In this document: in pieces, positions 24,947 through 36,650 of the stretch
Numbering within the stretch: position 1 is the first letter of the stretch
How the letters are laid out: the number at the start of each line of letters is the position of its first letter
Assembly (NCBI GenBank): GCA_035235625.1
Contig: CP141148.1
Coordinates: forward strand, 25,483,057-25,547,056
Length of the DNA stretch: 64,000 nucleotides
Source of the DNA: Saururus chinensis
Lineage: Eukaryota; Streptophyta; Magnoliopsida; Piperales; Saururaceae
Reading direction: 5' to 3'
Notes under the pieces: model-generated
Databases searched by the model: none
What the model was told of the DNA's origin: nothing
Seen by the model: the letters and a program-made list of their open reading frames with translations, nothing else
Program-made: the position numbers and the translations under genes

Positions 24947-25684
24947 GTCTTAATATTTGGCTGCAGGTTTTCGTCCTTTGTAGCTGCGGAAGGTCTGTTT
25001 TACTTAAGCAGGGAGGGTTGGCCATTGCAGCTAGTGGTTCGTCATCTTGATTTCTTACTACTTTGGGGAATCTTAAAAATTGTCATGCAGCCTCCTAGCA
25101 GTGCTTATACTTGAAACATGAAAGAGAATTAGGGCTGAGAGAAAGTGTAACAGATGACTTGCAAAATGTTGGGATATCTGATGAATTTGTTCATTCACGT
25201 TTTGTTGTTAAAAACTTGTATTTGAGAAGCGTACCCTCTCAAGAAACATCAGATAAGCTTTTTGAATTTCTGCTGTGCCAGTTCATGTTCTCCGCAACAA
25301 TCTAACGGTGTTTTAGTCAGTTAACTTCCTGCCAGCATAAAATCAGCTTTTGGCTGCCGGACCCATCACCAAGAGTCCCCGGCAACCCACTTAGACTATT
25401 TTTGTACAATTTACCATTGTTCACTTGGCATAGAATTAATTACTAAATTTATTATCTTATTACACAAATATGCATAATCTCATTCCCCAGAGCATAACTA
25501 TTGGTAGAAAATAGGTTAGAAACACATAAAGTCAACAATACGGCATTGCAGAGTGAATTACCTATCTACTCAGGAAATCCCAAAACCCTAATTTTAGTGT
25601 TGTGACTGATTCTGAAATTTGTAATAATACCAAGAGACATTTGATACTCACAAAATTTTGAATATAGTCAATTGAACCAATCAT
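24947..25684. other. mS34 3' flank and intergenic
   Basis: The stretch to about 25300 probably includes the 3' UTR of mS34. A 64-codon open frame (25111-25305) has no recognisable domain. The remainder is AT-rich with no supported feature. Confidence 0.4.
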
Positions 25685-26047
25685 TGTGTTGAGTATGCCA
25701 CTCAGGGGGCGGGACATCTCCTGCCTTGTATTACTTTTTATGTTTAGGACCTACTATATTACGGTTACTTTCTTTTTCGGTACTTTTCTTTTAGGATGTA
25801 ATAAATTGTATCGGGGGGGGGGATTAAATGTTGATTTGTAATAAACCAGCTGGTGGCCTACTGATTAGTATGGGGCCCACTAATTGGCACACACACCAAG
25901 GAAGTTGTGGCCTCCCTATAAGGGGGCCATCTTCTTTCTTTGTCTTTTATGCAGAGTTAAAGAACTATTTTCTCTTCTTCCTTCGTCTAAACTTCTCTTC
26001 TTTTTCTTTTGTGAAGCTAAGTATCGTTTGTGTCCAATCGGGACACA
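25685..26047 (+). mobile_element. Putative 5' LTR of the chromodomain Ty3/gypsy element
   Basis: Ends ...GGGACACA four bases before a primer-binding site, and holds a TATA-like CCTATAAGGGGG near 25915 where an LTR promoter would lie. The left boundary is a guess. The candidate 3' LTR region (36330-36650) does not resemble it, so the element may be chimeric or missing one LTR. Confidence 0.45.
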
Positions 26048-26051
26048 ATAT

Positions 26052-26064
26052 TGGTATCAAAGCC
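26052..26064 (+). other. Retrotransposon primer-binding site (initiator tRNA-Met)
   Basis: TGGTATCAAAGCC matches the common plant PBS TGGTATCAGAGCC (complementary to the 3' end of initiator tRNA-Met) with one change, and lies directly after the LTR end. Confidence 0.8.
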
Positions 26065-26140
26065 TCAACGATCTGCCATAGCGTGAGGCAAACAACTGGC
26101 GACTACTCCCAAGGTGCAGCCCGAGAAAGAACGCGAGAAC

Positions 26141-29100
26141 ATGGCAGAAAACCCCAAACCAGTGAACAAACCGGCTGATCTCCATGCTCTCCCAGATTAT
26201 GACCAAACTCGAGCATCTCTCCATGGTGGTTGTCATGCCTTGGTGCCCGCTTGACCTGAGCCGAACCCAGTCTAAGGGGCGGTCGAAGCGCACGGGGGCG
26301 ACAACGGATTGATTTATAAGCTATGGAAGACTTTAGCCCCTCTATCTGGGCGAATTTTACATACGAGTTGCGAACCTTTAAACATTTGTGCAAGAGAAAT
26401 AAGGAAAATAAAAGATGACTTTAACTCTGAATAGTTTACGAGTCTTATACCCACATACTTAGAATCCTGAGTTGACACACATGGTTCGAATCAGAAAGTC
26501 TTAAACAAATCTAAAAATATACGATATACACAAGTCTGAAACAAGAACCACCATGCAAATGTTCTATTATTATAACAGAGTAAATAAAAAAAACATAACA
26601 AAGTACAGAGGCATCCATGCCTAATCTCATATTCTCCTCGACTGTTCCTCATATAGAGGATCTTGGTTAACTGCATATCATGCCATGCAGCCCCAAAACA
26701 AAACACAGAAAGAGGGGTGAGTAAAACTCAGTAAGGTTTTATACGTCAAGAGACTAAATTCAAAAAAATCACATATATTTCACCTAGAATACATCACATA
26801 AAATACATGCATTTATCATAAGACATTTGCATAACCTGTGCATGACTACTCATCATATGTATACATACTCATAAGATCATCCATATATCTCCTGCATACC
26901 ATTTCACATGGAAAATCATGATATTATCTCATTCATTATTTATTTTCAAAGCATTCATTCGTCCTGTATATAATTTCCTATAGTATATCGCAATATCATC
27001 TCATCCATGATCCATCCTCATCACATACATTCACCCTACATAAAAGTGTCTCAACACACTAATCCATAATCAGGCATATCAAACCATGTTCACATGTGTC
27101 ACATAAACTAAACTATCCCTACACAACCTGTGCAACCTAAGCATAATATTATATCTAATATATGCATCATCAACAATGGTGAATGTCTCCATCATAGAGA
27201 GAAATACAATCATATCACCTGCTCTGGGCGTGGTCCGATTTCCACGAAGGAAACCTAGGGTATTTGGGGTAGTCAGCCCCTCTGCTCGCCCTGGATAGTC
27301 CTAGTCAGGAACGTCCGAATCCAACACAGGGAACCTAGAGTAGTGTGTTCGCCTGGACAACTCTGCATTGGAAGAGTCCAAATCCAACACAGGGAACCTA
27401 TAACACGTGGTAGCTGGTGCACGAAGACGTACTACTCTGGATTCTTAGGGTCCATATGACTATCTAAATAAATCTCAACCACATTCAAGTCAACTCGACT
27501 CATCTCCATTCAACTCAACTCAACCCAGGGAGGATCCATGTTCCAATCAGGAACTCAAATTGAAATTATGTCCTTTCGGACCAACCAATTTCTTATAAGC
27601 CAACGACTGATTAATCCGGTACGCAAGCTCACATCATTGCATTTAATCAATCAACCATGGCTAATATCGATAAAGACTCATTCGAAAATCTATTTCATGA
27701 TGCATGCAACATGGTACATACGTGGGCAATATATACATGAATCCTAATTTATGAAACATGCTTCCATCAACCCCTCATGCATCATTTATAATCAAAATAT
27801 TAAGCATCATCATAATTATCCCCCACATGTGTGTGTACATGGTAGAAATAATCAATTCTAAGCATATGAACATGCATTATAATTAACCCATCAACATACC
27901 ACACACATGTTCTTTAACATTTAATCATGGATCTTTACTGAAATCATGAGTGAAAACCATCAAAAAATACAAATCAAATCAAGTGCAACCTCATGCTAGA
28001 CCTATGTAAGCATATTCATACCACATTTGAAGCTAGACATGACATCATCATTCACCCATAACTTAATCATAATATGTGAAGGCATACAATTTCATTCTCA
28101 TGTTATAGCCTTGCTGGAATCATACCTAATATATAAGGAATCATTTAACATGGATTCAAGACAAGAATTTATAACATGCTCAACCGAATAACATAAAATC
28201 CACTTAACACTAAAATATTCATCATAACTTTCAACATCAAATTCATACAATTTTAGTAGCTTATCATAGCATAATTTACTCACCCTAAACATAGGAAATG
28301 ATACTTAAGAGTAAAAACTTGAAATTGAGCAAAATAGAAAAAATCCCAAAATCTGTTGTATTGGCATTCGAATGCCCTGTAGGGCCGTTTGAATGCCTAG
28401 CCAATCAATCAGCCTGTCTGACTGTTTGATTGCCAGTACAAACATTTCTGGTTTGTCTTCTCTATTTCAAACCCAAAACTGAAACTTTACATAAACATCA
28501 TAAACCTTCAAATCTCACTCCCAAACATCATAATAATGAGGTTCATGCTTAGGAAATAGTAAATCTAGTCATTTATAATGAAAAAATCAAGAAATCACAA
28601 GAAAGATTGAGTTTTTCTAAATCCGCCGTTGAAGCTCAAATCTATGGAAATCCATATAGAACTCCTTTAAACATCAAATCTGAAATCACAGATCTATTTA
28701 GGAGGAAATCACTTACCTTCAATGAACTTCTTGACTTGAAAACGATACTCCAACAACTTTAAATCCTACCCACAATAGGGTTTTTATTAATACTTGCATA
28801 AACTCGATTAAAAATACCTAAATCTCTTGAAAACTTGTAGATATAGGGCTTAGTGAGTTCAAAAACGAAATTCCTTTCATAAGGGTTTGAAATAGAGGTT
28901 CAAATCAGTAGCTTTTTGGGTAGAAATTAATATTAAACCTTGGTAATAGAAGAGATTTGAAAAGTTTAGGAGAAACTTTAAGAAATTAGTGGAAGATTAG
29001 GTTAATCTTTACCTTAATTGCCTCTTCTTCTTTGGAAATGAGGATTATGGCTCCTAAGCTCCAAATTTCATCCCTTCCCAATTGCGGAAGTGGCTGAGAC

Positions 29101-30359
29101 TTTCTATTTATAGTAGGCTTTGGGGTAGACCTAACAAAAATAGGTGGGGTTTAAATAGGATTTAACACTAAAAATGGAAAACTTGCTTATTTTAAGCTCA
29201 AATTTATGTCTAAAAATTTTGAAACATTTAATTACTATCTTAAGATATTGTTAGGGCCATTTAGGACCTATCATCCCAATTTTGCACGTGGGGCCCATGG
29301 CGGGTCTTGTCCCTAAGTTTTTGGAAAATTAGTCAAAAATTCTGAAAATTTTAGAAAAATCCCAATTAACTTATATTAACATAAAACCATCAAAGTGAAG
29401 ACAATTTGCTTAAAAATCATTGTTAACTACTTTAAATTGAAAAATAAGCCAACATTGATCAAAGTTAACATTAAACCACATAATAATTACTAAATTAAAT
29501 AAAATGAATGGGTTTAAGTTAGGGATCTTACAACCGTTTCCCAACTTCAAGCAGCCCCTACAATGTCACTTTTGCCCAAGCCGCAACTTGCCTAGGCTGA
29601 TTGGGTGAACCTTCGCAACCCCTTGATTCTTGCACCCTGGGCCTCTAAGCATTGTTTGAGAGAGAGGTGCACCAACCCTAACATTCGGTCCGCTTCGGCA
29701 CCTTTGATCAGCACAAAGAAGGAGGATGTGCAGGTTGGGATATGCGAGGCCCTCCAGGTGTTCGAGAAAATGCCTCAATGGTGCTGCTCTACAAAAACCT
29801 GGTCCACGAGTTTGAGGATGATTGGGAGGAGTACTTTGGCTCTCGTGGAGGACTTCGGGGTGGGGCTGAGCCATGTTTGGCTCATCTTCAGTTCCCATGC
29901 TACAATAAAGATGAAGACCAAGTGGAATGGCTATACAAGGCAAAGAAATTCTTCGCCTACCCGGGAACTCACTCCAAGGCTGAACGGTTGTGCATAGCCG
30001 CTTTCCATCTATATAGTGATGCTTCTATTAGGTTTCAGAGCTTTGAGAAGGAGGTCGGATTCCCAACTTGGACTTCATTCGCTGATGAGCTTTGTGTCCA
30101 ATTCAGCCCCAACGAGTTCCAAGATTTCAAAGAGATGTTGTCCACCCTACGTCAAACCACTACCGTGCGAGCATACTACACCGAGTTCATGAAGATTGCC
30201 AATCGCCTCCCTGATTGGCCGATGACAACTATCGTGGGAACTTTCAAAAGGGGGCTCAAACCAAAAAATTTGGATGAGATGCACCATTTTCACTGCACGT
30301 TGATGCGTGAAGTCATGCGTCATGCACGAATTCAGGAAGAGAAGCTGGCCCAACAATGA
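26141..30359 (+). pseudogene. Ty3/gypsy gag, split by an inverted LTR
   Basis: The probable gag start ATG is at 26141, shortly after the PBS, and the frame is cut at 26230 by an inserted LTR (26231-29532). After the LTR, gag-like sequence resumes at 29533 (TVSQLQAAPTMSLLPKPQL), has a stop, and changes frame. The open piece 29742-30359 (205 codons) holds the retrotransposon gag core: EWLYKAKKFFAYPG, then WTSFADELCVQF and VRAYYTEFMKIANRLPDWP. A degenerate zinc knuckle follows near 30508-30556, reading CFKHDEKFILGH where the second Cys has become His. Gag packages the element's RNA in virus-like particles; this copy is broken by insertion, stops and frameshifts. Confidence 0.8.
26231..29532 (-). 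mobile_element. Inverted LTR, 3.3 kb (L1-related), inside gag
   Basis: On the minus strand it starts TGTAAGATCCC (from 29532) and ends AAGGCATGACA (at 26231), like family L1. The stretch at 27230-27450, inverted, matches the L1 segment around 5850-5960 (AATCCAGAGT, CACCAGCTACCACGTGTT). It interrupts gag. The flanks are GTGGT and ACCGT, so no target duplication is visible, unlike the other solo LTRs here. No coding interior. Confidence 0.7.
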
Positions 30360-30719
30360 CGAGGAGTCTGACTGGGCTCTTCTCCTCGGCCCCCAACCAG
30401 CCCAGCCCCCTTCCCTAGCATAGCGAACAGCCTTCCCACCAATTGTCCCTGCTATCCCTCTTGTACGCCGCCTCACTCCGGCTCAGATGGAAGAGCGGCG
30501 ATCAAAAGGCTTATGCTTCAAGCACGATGAGAAATTCATACTAGGCCATTGATGTTCAGTTTGAGCCAACTTGCTAGTCCAGAAGGCCGACGAGGAGGAT
30601 TATGATCCTGCCCTGGCTGCACCACCCCCTTATGACAGTGTGTTGCCTAATATTTGATGCATGCCTTTTCGAGCGCCTTCACTCCTCGCCTCATGCACAT
30701 CCAAGGCTACCTCAAGTGG

Positions 30720-31857
30720 CAGTAAGTGGCCATCCTTATCGAACGTGGCTCCACCCATAACTTCATTAATGATAAGATGACACAACGATTGGGGTGCTTC
30801 TTATTGGACTCGAAGACGTTTGACGTATTGATCAGCGATGGCAAAGGGTGTGTGCACAGGCTTTATTATCTATCCAGGGCCATACCCTCACCACCGATAT
30901 GTTCTTGTTGTCCACAAAAGGGGCGGATGTGGTGTTGGGCGTTCAGTGGCTTCAGGAGCTTAGTGACGTCGTATGGAACTTCCGCAAGCTGATCATGGAC
31001 TTTGAGATGCATGGGTAGCGGGTGCGCATCCAAGGTTCTCAGCCGGGCACTTTGTAGTCCACCCAATCAATGAGCTCCCTCTTTTGGTTTGCACCTCAGA
31101 GAATTTTCCTTCAGCAACGTGCTATTGTGGATGTGCGCCATTGTAGCCTTCTAGAGGATCTACTTGCTCTCTTGGCGGAGCATGAGGATGTCTTCGCTGA
31201 GCCTAAGGGGCTACCTCCAATGCGACCCTATGATCACCACATTCCTATCATTCCTGGTGCCTCTTACACAAATGTCTGACCATACCGAAACCATCACATC
31301 CAGAAGGCAGAGATTGAGCACTTGGTGGCCGACATGATCCAGTCAGGTATCATCCAACTGAGCACTAGTTCCTTCTCTTCCCTGGTGTTACTTGTCTAGA
31401 AGAAAGATGACACTTAGCAATTCTATGTAGACTATTGGGCACTTAATTTCATCACTGTCAAGGATAAGTATCCTATTACGGTGATTGAGGAGCTCCTTGA
31501 TGAGTTGACCGGAGCGACCTTCTTCAGCAAGCTTGATCTTTGCTTAGGGTATCATCAAATCCGTGTGTAGCCAACCAATGTCCACAAGACAACCTTCCGC
31601 ACTTTGCTACATCATCTCCCATGAAGGGGTTGCCACTGATCCTTTGAAGGTTACTACTATGCTCTCGTGGCCGACCCCCACTTGTGTTCGGGCATTTTGT
31701 GGATTTTTGGGCCTTACGAGTATTATCGACACTTCATCAGTCGGTATGGGATGATTGCTAGTCCCCTCCATGTCCTCCTCAAGAAGGGGGCCTTTACTTG
31801 GACAGAGGCATCCCAAGAGGCCTTTGAGAGGCCGAAGCGAGCCATGGAGACCACCCT
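30720..31857 (+). pseudogene. Ty3/gypsy protease and reverse transcriptase, degenerate
   Basis: Protease: AILIERGSTHNFINDKM at about 30726-30776 matches the usual DSGSTHNFI site, but the catalytic Asp-Ser is replaced by Glu-Arg. Reverse transcriptase: AEIEHLVADMIQSGIIQLS, two stops near 31398 and 31415, then [15 protein letters not shown] near 31530-31570 followed by a stop. After TFRT the sequence jumps directly to the YIISHEGVATDPLKV stretch (31604-31650), which in intact elements lies beyond the catalytic block. The segment that should hold the F/Y-x-D-D residues has therefore been deleted. RNase H-side sequence continues to 31857, where an inverted LTR interrupts it. The piece cannot encode active enzyme. 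Confidence 0.8.
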
Positions 31858-34543
31858 TGTCACGACCCGGATTTTAAAACCCTTTTTAATAAAGGGCAAT
31901 CGATAAATCACGACAAATTTTTTTCTTTAAATCAAATCAAATCAGCCGACTAAGTATCCAGGTCATAATAATTGGGGTTCACAAATACGAATAACAAATT
32001 ATATTATATCATAAGAGTATCCAAAAATTCACAAATAAGTAAGCCATCCATCCAAGTGCAACCCTTACGTCTATATGGAAATAAGCAACTAATCAAAGTT
32101 GGCTCTTACACCATTATTACAACCATTCAAAATGTACTGAAATAATGGAACTAAATCCTACTAGAGCTAAGTCATCCTCAATCTGATAGTCCGGTCCCGA
32201 TCCCACTAATCATCACCAGAAGATCCTACAAAACCAGGTCGCTTGGTATACTAATACCCAGTAGGAAAGATGAATAATATGAATGCAAAATGTTATTACA
32301 TTTTATGCAAATTTGTTAGGTTTCCACTTGAACCAATTATCAAGACAATTCTCAATATAATTCCCCATCAATTTTTCCCTCTTGGGAAAACCAGTAACCC
32401 GCCTAACCTCATAGACAAACAAATACATCAGATGTCATCCTAAGTGACAAATGATACACACCATAGACCACCCCTTAAGGATGATCCACAATGAAACCCT
32501 GGAATCCACCAGGAAGTGCCATCTCCCAACCTAGCCCCTGAGGACTTGACCGGAGTGGAAGGGCATGGCTCACAACTGCACATGAACAGAAGTGATCAGA
32601 GACGCCAACCAAGCAGGATGTCAGCGACCCTAAATGCTTGTACACTAAGTGATCCTCAATAGACCAGTGTGAGCCCAGCTCATGCAGAACTCCCTCCAAT
32701 GGAGAGGTGCAACTACACGGTCAAATCAAATGGCTCATCAATAGAGCTTAGACTCATAGGTCAACCCTAACCCCAATAACCTCATCAGACTGGGTTAAGG
32801 CCCCCCAAAAACCATCCTTGGTTCATCAACGAAGTTAGTTGCTAGGTCAAAACCCCCATTCAATTTATAAACGGGGTTTTTGACCCAAGGGTAATTTAGT
32901 CTTTATTTTAATTAGGTTTCAACCCCTAATCCAAAGTCTTCTACCCTTAACAATTATTTTTTATTAATTTTTATGCATTGATTCTCAAGATGCAACTATA
33001 CACATAGAACAAATTAATAAAGTCTAACAACTCATAAATAATTTAGCCATATTACTATTAGTGTTTAGGCTAAAAAATCACTAAGAAGCCCAACTTTACT
33101 CCCTGGATAGGGTTTGGGCTAAAAGAACGGTTGAATTCTGCTTAAATTTCAAAAGCAGTTCATATGTACTATACTGCACATATATGTACTATGTAGGATA
33201 CATTATACACTTTATACGATTCAATAAACCAAACTAGCACCTCTGCACAGAACAAGTTTGATTTAATATACTTTAATTTACTCTAATTTCATTTTTTTTA
33301 ACCCATGGCCCTGAAACCCGGCTCACTGGGCCCAGCCCAGTGGCCCGGTTCGGGCTGGCTCAGGGGTTAATGACCTCAGGCCGGGTTGACCCAGCCTGAG
33401 GTCGTCTTCAACCTCCAATGTCTGATTTAATTTTCCTTCAGAAACAAAGAGGAGGGGAATGGGGACGGCGGCCCGGCAGCCCTGTGGAGATCTTCTATCA
33501 TGGCGGAACATTGCTGGTAAACCAGGAGGCGTGGCCGCGGCGGGGAGTTCGTGGCTCACCGGTCGAGTCCTTCGTTTCCTGTCGACAATCAATGTGACCA
33601 AAAATTCAGAGGCTTGGTGCAGTAACAATCATGGTGGCATGTGGCCGGGTGATGGTGGGTCTTGTGCCACCCTTCCCTAATCCCATTCCACAAAGGCCAG
33701 AGGAGGCAGTGGCAACAACTGCCGCCTTTCTGCGGCAGCATCGATTTTCTCCCAAATCCTCCGGTGCTGCAATAACTTTGCCTACACTGTGAGCTTCTGG
33801 TTGCAGTGACTAGCGGTGAGTGGAGGACGAAAGGGAATCAAGGCGGCAAGGATCCCCTCTACCCTTCCCTGACTGTGGACAGCCATCGACACCTATTGAC
33901 CGAACCGGAATTGAGCAACCAGACAAAGTTTTGTTTTGTTTTTTGTTTTTATGCGTTCGGCGACCAAACGATTGGCAGGAAGGGATAACAGACTGGCCTT
34001 TGAAATAGGGCTGCAGACATTCCAGTAGAGAGGGTTCATCCGGTGATTAGTCGGCCGGAGGCAGTCAATTTCTGCAGATTCACTGTTCCTTAAAACTATA
34101 GGAACAATGATCTTTGCACTAATTAACATTTCAAAAATACAAACAATAAAATGCAGATCTCAATAATCACACACTCTACACACTAATTAATCAATAAACA
34201 ATCACTAATCTCAACTCAAAACTAAGACAGCGAACCTACCTCAAAAGCCGATTTGCCGATGATCCACAATCGTCGGAGCTCCACCTTCAATCACCTTCTT
34301 CTCTAATTTTGCCCAGGGTTAAACCAAGTAGGATAAGGAATCTTAAGTGGTTTAGACCCTCTCAAATTAAGTGGTCCGTCCACCACTTAATTGGGCCTGC
34401 AATGGGCTCTGTAGATCTTTCAGCACAGCCCAAAAACTGTTCTGCATACCCCAAATCCTGCAAATTCCCAAAAAATCCAAAACAATAGGGAAAAATCAGG
34501 AAAAAAAATCTAGAAAAATACCTAAACGTTCCTGGACATTACA
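31858..34543 (-). mobile_element. Inverted solo LTR, 2.69 kb (family L2), inside pol
   Basis: On the plus strand it reads TGTCACGACCC...GGACATTACA; on the minus strand it starts TGTAATGTCC and ends GGTCGTGACA, like the L2 LTR at 12182-15665. Perfect 5-bp target duplication ACCCT (31853-31857 and 34544-34548). The gypsy pol sequence continues in register on both sides. Open frames inside it are small and unrecognised. Confidence 0.85.
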
Positions 34544-34669
34544 ACCCTAGTCTTGGTTCTTCCAAATTTTAGCCATTCCTTTGAGGTAGAGACAGTTGCT
34601 TTGGATGCAGGTCTTGGTATCAACTCCGGCACAACAACGATGGGTCAACAAGCTTTGGGGCTATGATTA
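34544..34669 (+). pseudogene. Ty3/gypsy pol, RNase H-side fragment
   Basis: Continues the pol reading after the LTR with LVLVLPNFSHSFEVET, matching the start of gypsy RNase H, where the catalytic segment normally begins ETDAS; here it reads ETVAL. Truncated at 34669 by another LTR start. Confidence 0.7.
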
Positions 34670-35082
34670 TGTAATGACCGCAAATTTTCGGTATGATTTC
34701 ATGCCTCTAATAAAACTATTTTATGAGTTTTAATTATTTAGAGGTAAACATTAGGAGAGTTTTTATTGGGTGTGATAGAGTTCGGTGAGACGAGTGTGAC
34801 AAACCTAAGAACGAACAAAACAGAGGTCGGGAGTGAAAGTTACGACCTCGGGAAGTATGCCACATGGGCGAGACCCACTTTTAAAAGTGTGAGATAACCT
34901 ACCCATGTGGGGTCTAGTTTCGAAGGGCTAGTCGATACGAGTCCATCGGTACTAAGAACGCACAATTCCGACTTCGAGATTAATTATTAGATTTTACTAG
35001 ATATTTGTTTTGAATTAGATGTGTTCTGAAGAGTATATGTGGGCGAATTGCGTAGACGCAATTCATTTAAGGAGGGAAGAAA
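34670..35082 (+). mobile_element. LTR fragment (family L3)
   Basis: Starts TGTAATGACCGC and carries the L3 landmark blocks: GGTGAGACGAGTGTGAC, AAAGTTACGACCTCGGGAAG and GGGCGAGACCCAC. It ends where a second L3 start appears, so it is truncated on the right. An 8-bp perfect inverted repeat with a 4-base loop (GAATTGCG and CGCAATTC) lies at 35045-35065. Confidence 0.6.
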
Positions 35083-35515
35083 GTAACACCCCACATTTCT
35101 AATTATCTTTAGCCTATGAGGTTAGAGGTAATTAAATAACTTTTCGATGAGTTTTAGAGGGTTTTAGAGGTTAAAACCTTCGTATATGAGTAGAGCTCGA
35201 TAAAACGAGCGTAACGAATCAAAGAACGTGCAAAACGAAGGTCGAGACCGAAAGTTATGACCTCGAGAAATGTGTAATATAGGCAGGACCCACGTAGAAA
35301 GAGTGTGATTTACTACTTTAAGTGGGTTAGAATCGAAGGGCTCGTGAATCCGAATTTGGGGTAATAAGTTACGCGCATTTAAAATTTTGAATATAAAAAT
35401 AAAAAAAAAGGTAAAAGGAGTTTGGAGCACGCGCGGTCAAACAGTAATTGTGAATAGGAGATTTAGAAACCTATTACGCTGCCTTGTAGGGGAAAGCAAC
35501 CGAAATTGGGATTCA
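35083..35515 (+). mobile_element. Second LTR fragment (family L3)
   Basis: Begins GTAACACCCCACATTTC, equivalent to the L3 start TGTAACGCCCCGGAATTTC at 48433. It repeats the same landmarks (AAAGTTATGACCTCGAG, GGCAGGACCCAC, AGGGCTCGTGAATCC). It is cut off before the integrase tail of the host element. Its right end is approximate. Confidence 0.6.
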
Positions 35516-35534
35516 ATTCTTCCTGCCACCTAGT

Positions 35535-36270
35535 TTTCATATAATAGCTCAGCCAATAGGTCCATTGGCATGAGTCCATTTGAGGTTGTGCATGGTTATA
35601 AACACAAAAGGCCCATTACCCTTCTCCCCATGTCTCCTCATATTCTCATTTCTGAGTCTGCTTAAGCATTTGCACGACATGTCCATGATTTGCATCATGA
35701 GATCCGTAAACACATTGAGATTAGTAATGCACAATATAAACTTTATGCTGATTGTCGAAGACAAGAGAAAAAATTTACTGTGGGTGATTATGTTATGATC
35801 CGGATTTGCCTTGAGCGATTTCCATATGGGACAACCAAAAAATTGCAATCATGTAGTGCTGGTCCTTTCAAAGTTTTAAAACGGGTTGGACCCAATGCTT
35901 ATGCCATTGATTTTCTCTCTGATTATGGCATTAGTTCTACTTTCAACATCAGGATTTCGTTTCTTATCATGAACCTGCTCCTATTCCCGATGCCCTTTTG
36001 ATGACAACCGTCCTAATCCCCTTGATTGCCCTGCCCAAAAGCCTACATTGCTACCCTATTTGCCAGTCCCAAAAGAATAAATTGATGATATTTTAGATGA
36101 GCAAATTATTTCTACTAGGGATGAAGTAAGAGGTTTCTTGTTCATTGGGGTGGACGTCCAGATTCCAAGTGCACATGGCTAACCCGTGAAGAGCTCCACC
36201 ACATTGATCCAGACTTGTTGGAGTACCATTTGAGCTGCTGCAAGCCGTACTGTACGAGATCGAGCTTTTC

Positions 36271-36302
<32 letters not shown>

Positions 36303-36372
36303 CCCCGCCACCCATTATCCATGTTGTTGGGCCCAGGTCTAAAGCCCAGGTCCATGACTTGCTTTATCTTTA
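35535..36372 (+). pseudogene. Ty3/gypsy integrase C-terminal part and chromodomain
   Basis: Plus-strand sequence reads SYNSSANRSIGMSPFEVVHG, then HDLHHEIRKHIEISNAQYKL, GDYVMIRICLERFPYGT and AGPFKVLKRVGPNAYAIDF. This is the catalytic-core end and GPY/F module of a gypsy integrase. Downstream, in shifted frames, DDILDEQIISTRD, then TWLT-like sequence and REELHHIDPDLLEYH match the chromodomain of plant chromoviruses, which directs integration to marked chromatin. A stop occurs near 35664 and there are at least two frameshifts. The integrase catalytic core between RNase H and this part is missing, replaced by L3 LTR fragments. Confidence 0.8.
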
Positions 36373-36650
36373 GTGAAATCCAGCTCGTATGCTGCTTCTT
36401 TATTGTACCCAGTATTTTGTTCCATGGCTGTTGCTGCTTCTTTATGGCTGTTGCTGCTTCTTTATTGTGCCCAACATTTTGTTCCAGTCAAGTATATTTT
36501 TCTGTTGTGCTTAGTTTTGAGGTGTCTCGATGAACACACATCTGGTTTAATGTTTTGGTTATGTAACATCCTTTAAAAGGGCAAGAACTGTATTGTATTG
36601 GGCTGGCTTGCAATTTGAATAAATTTTTCTTCCTGGTAATTCCAGTACAG
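36330..36650 (+). mobile_element. Candidate 3' LTR region of the chromovirus
   Basis: Follows the end of the chromodomain frame. It holds a local tandem repeat (36385-36495), in which GGCTGTTGCTGCTTCTTTAT occurs twice in a row and a related GCTGCTTCTTTATTGT unit recurs. It is unlike the putative 5' LTR at 25685-26047. Boundaries are not resolved. Confidence 0.3.

Noticed and set aside
29605-29997. 130-codon plus-strand frame and 125-codon minus-strand frame in gag
   Set aside because: The plus frame carries a short stretch of gag that then shifts frame, and the minus frame is a shadow; both are covered by the gag pseudogene.
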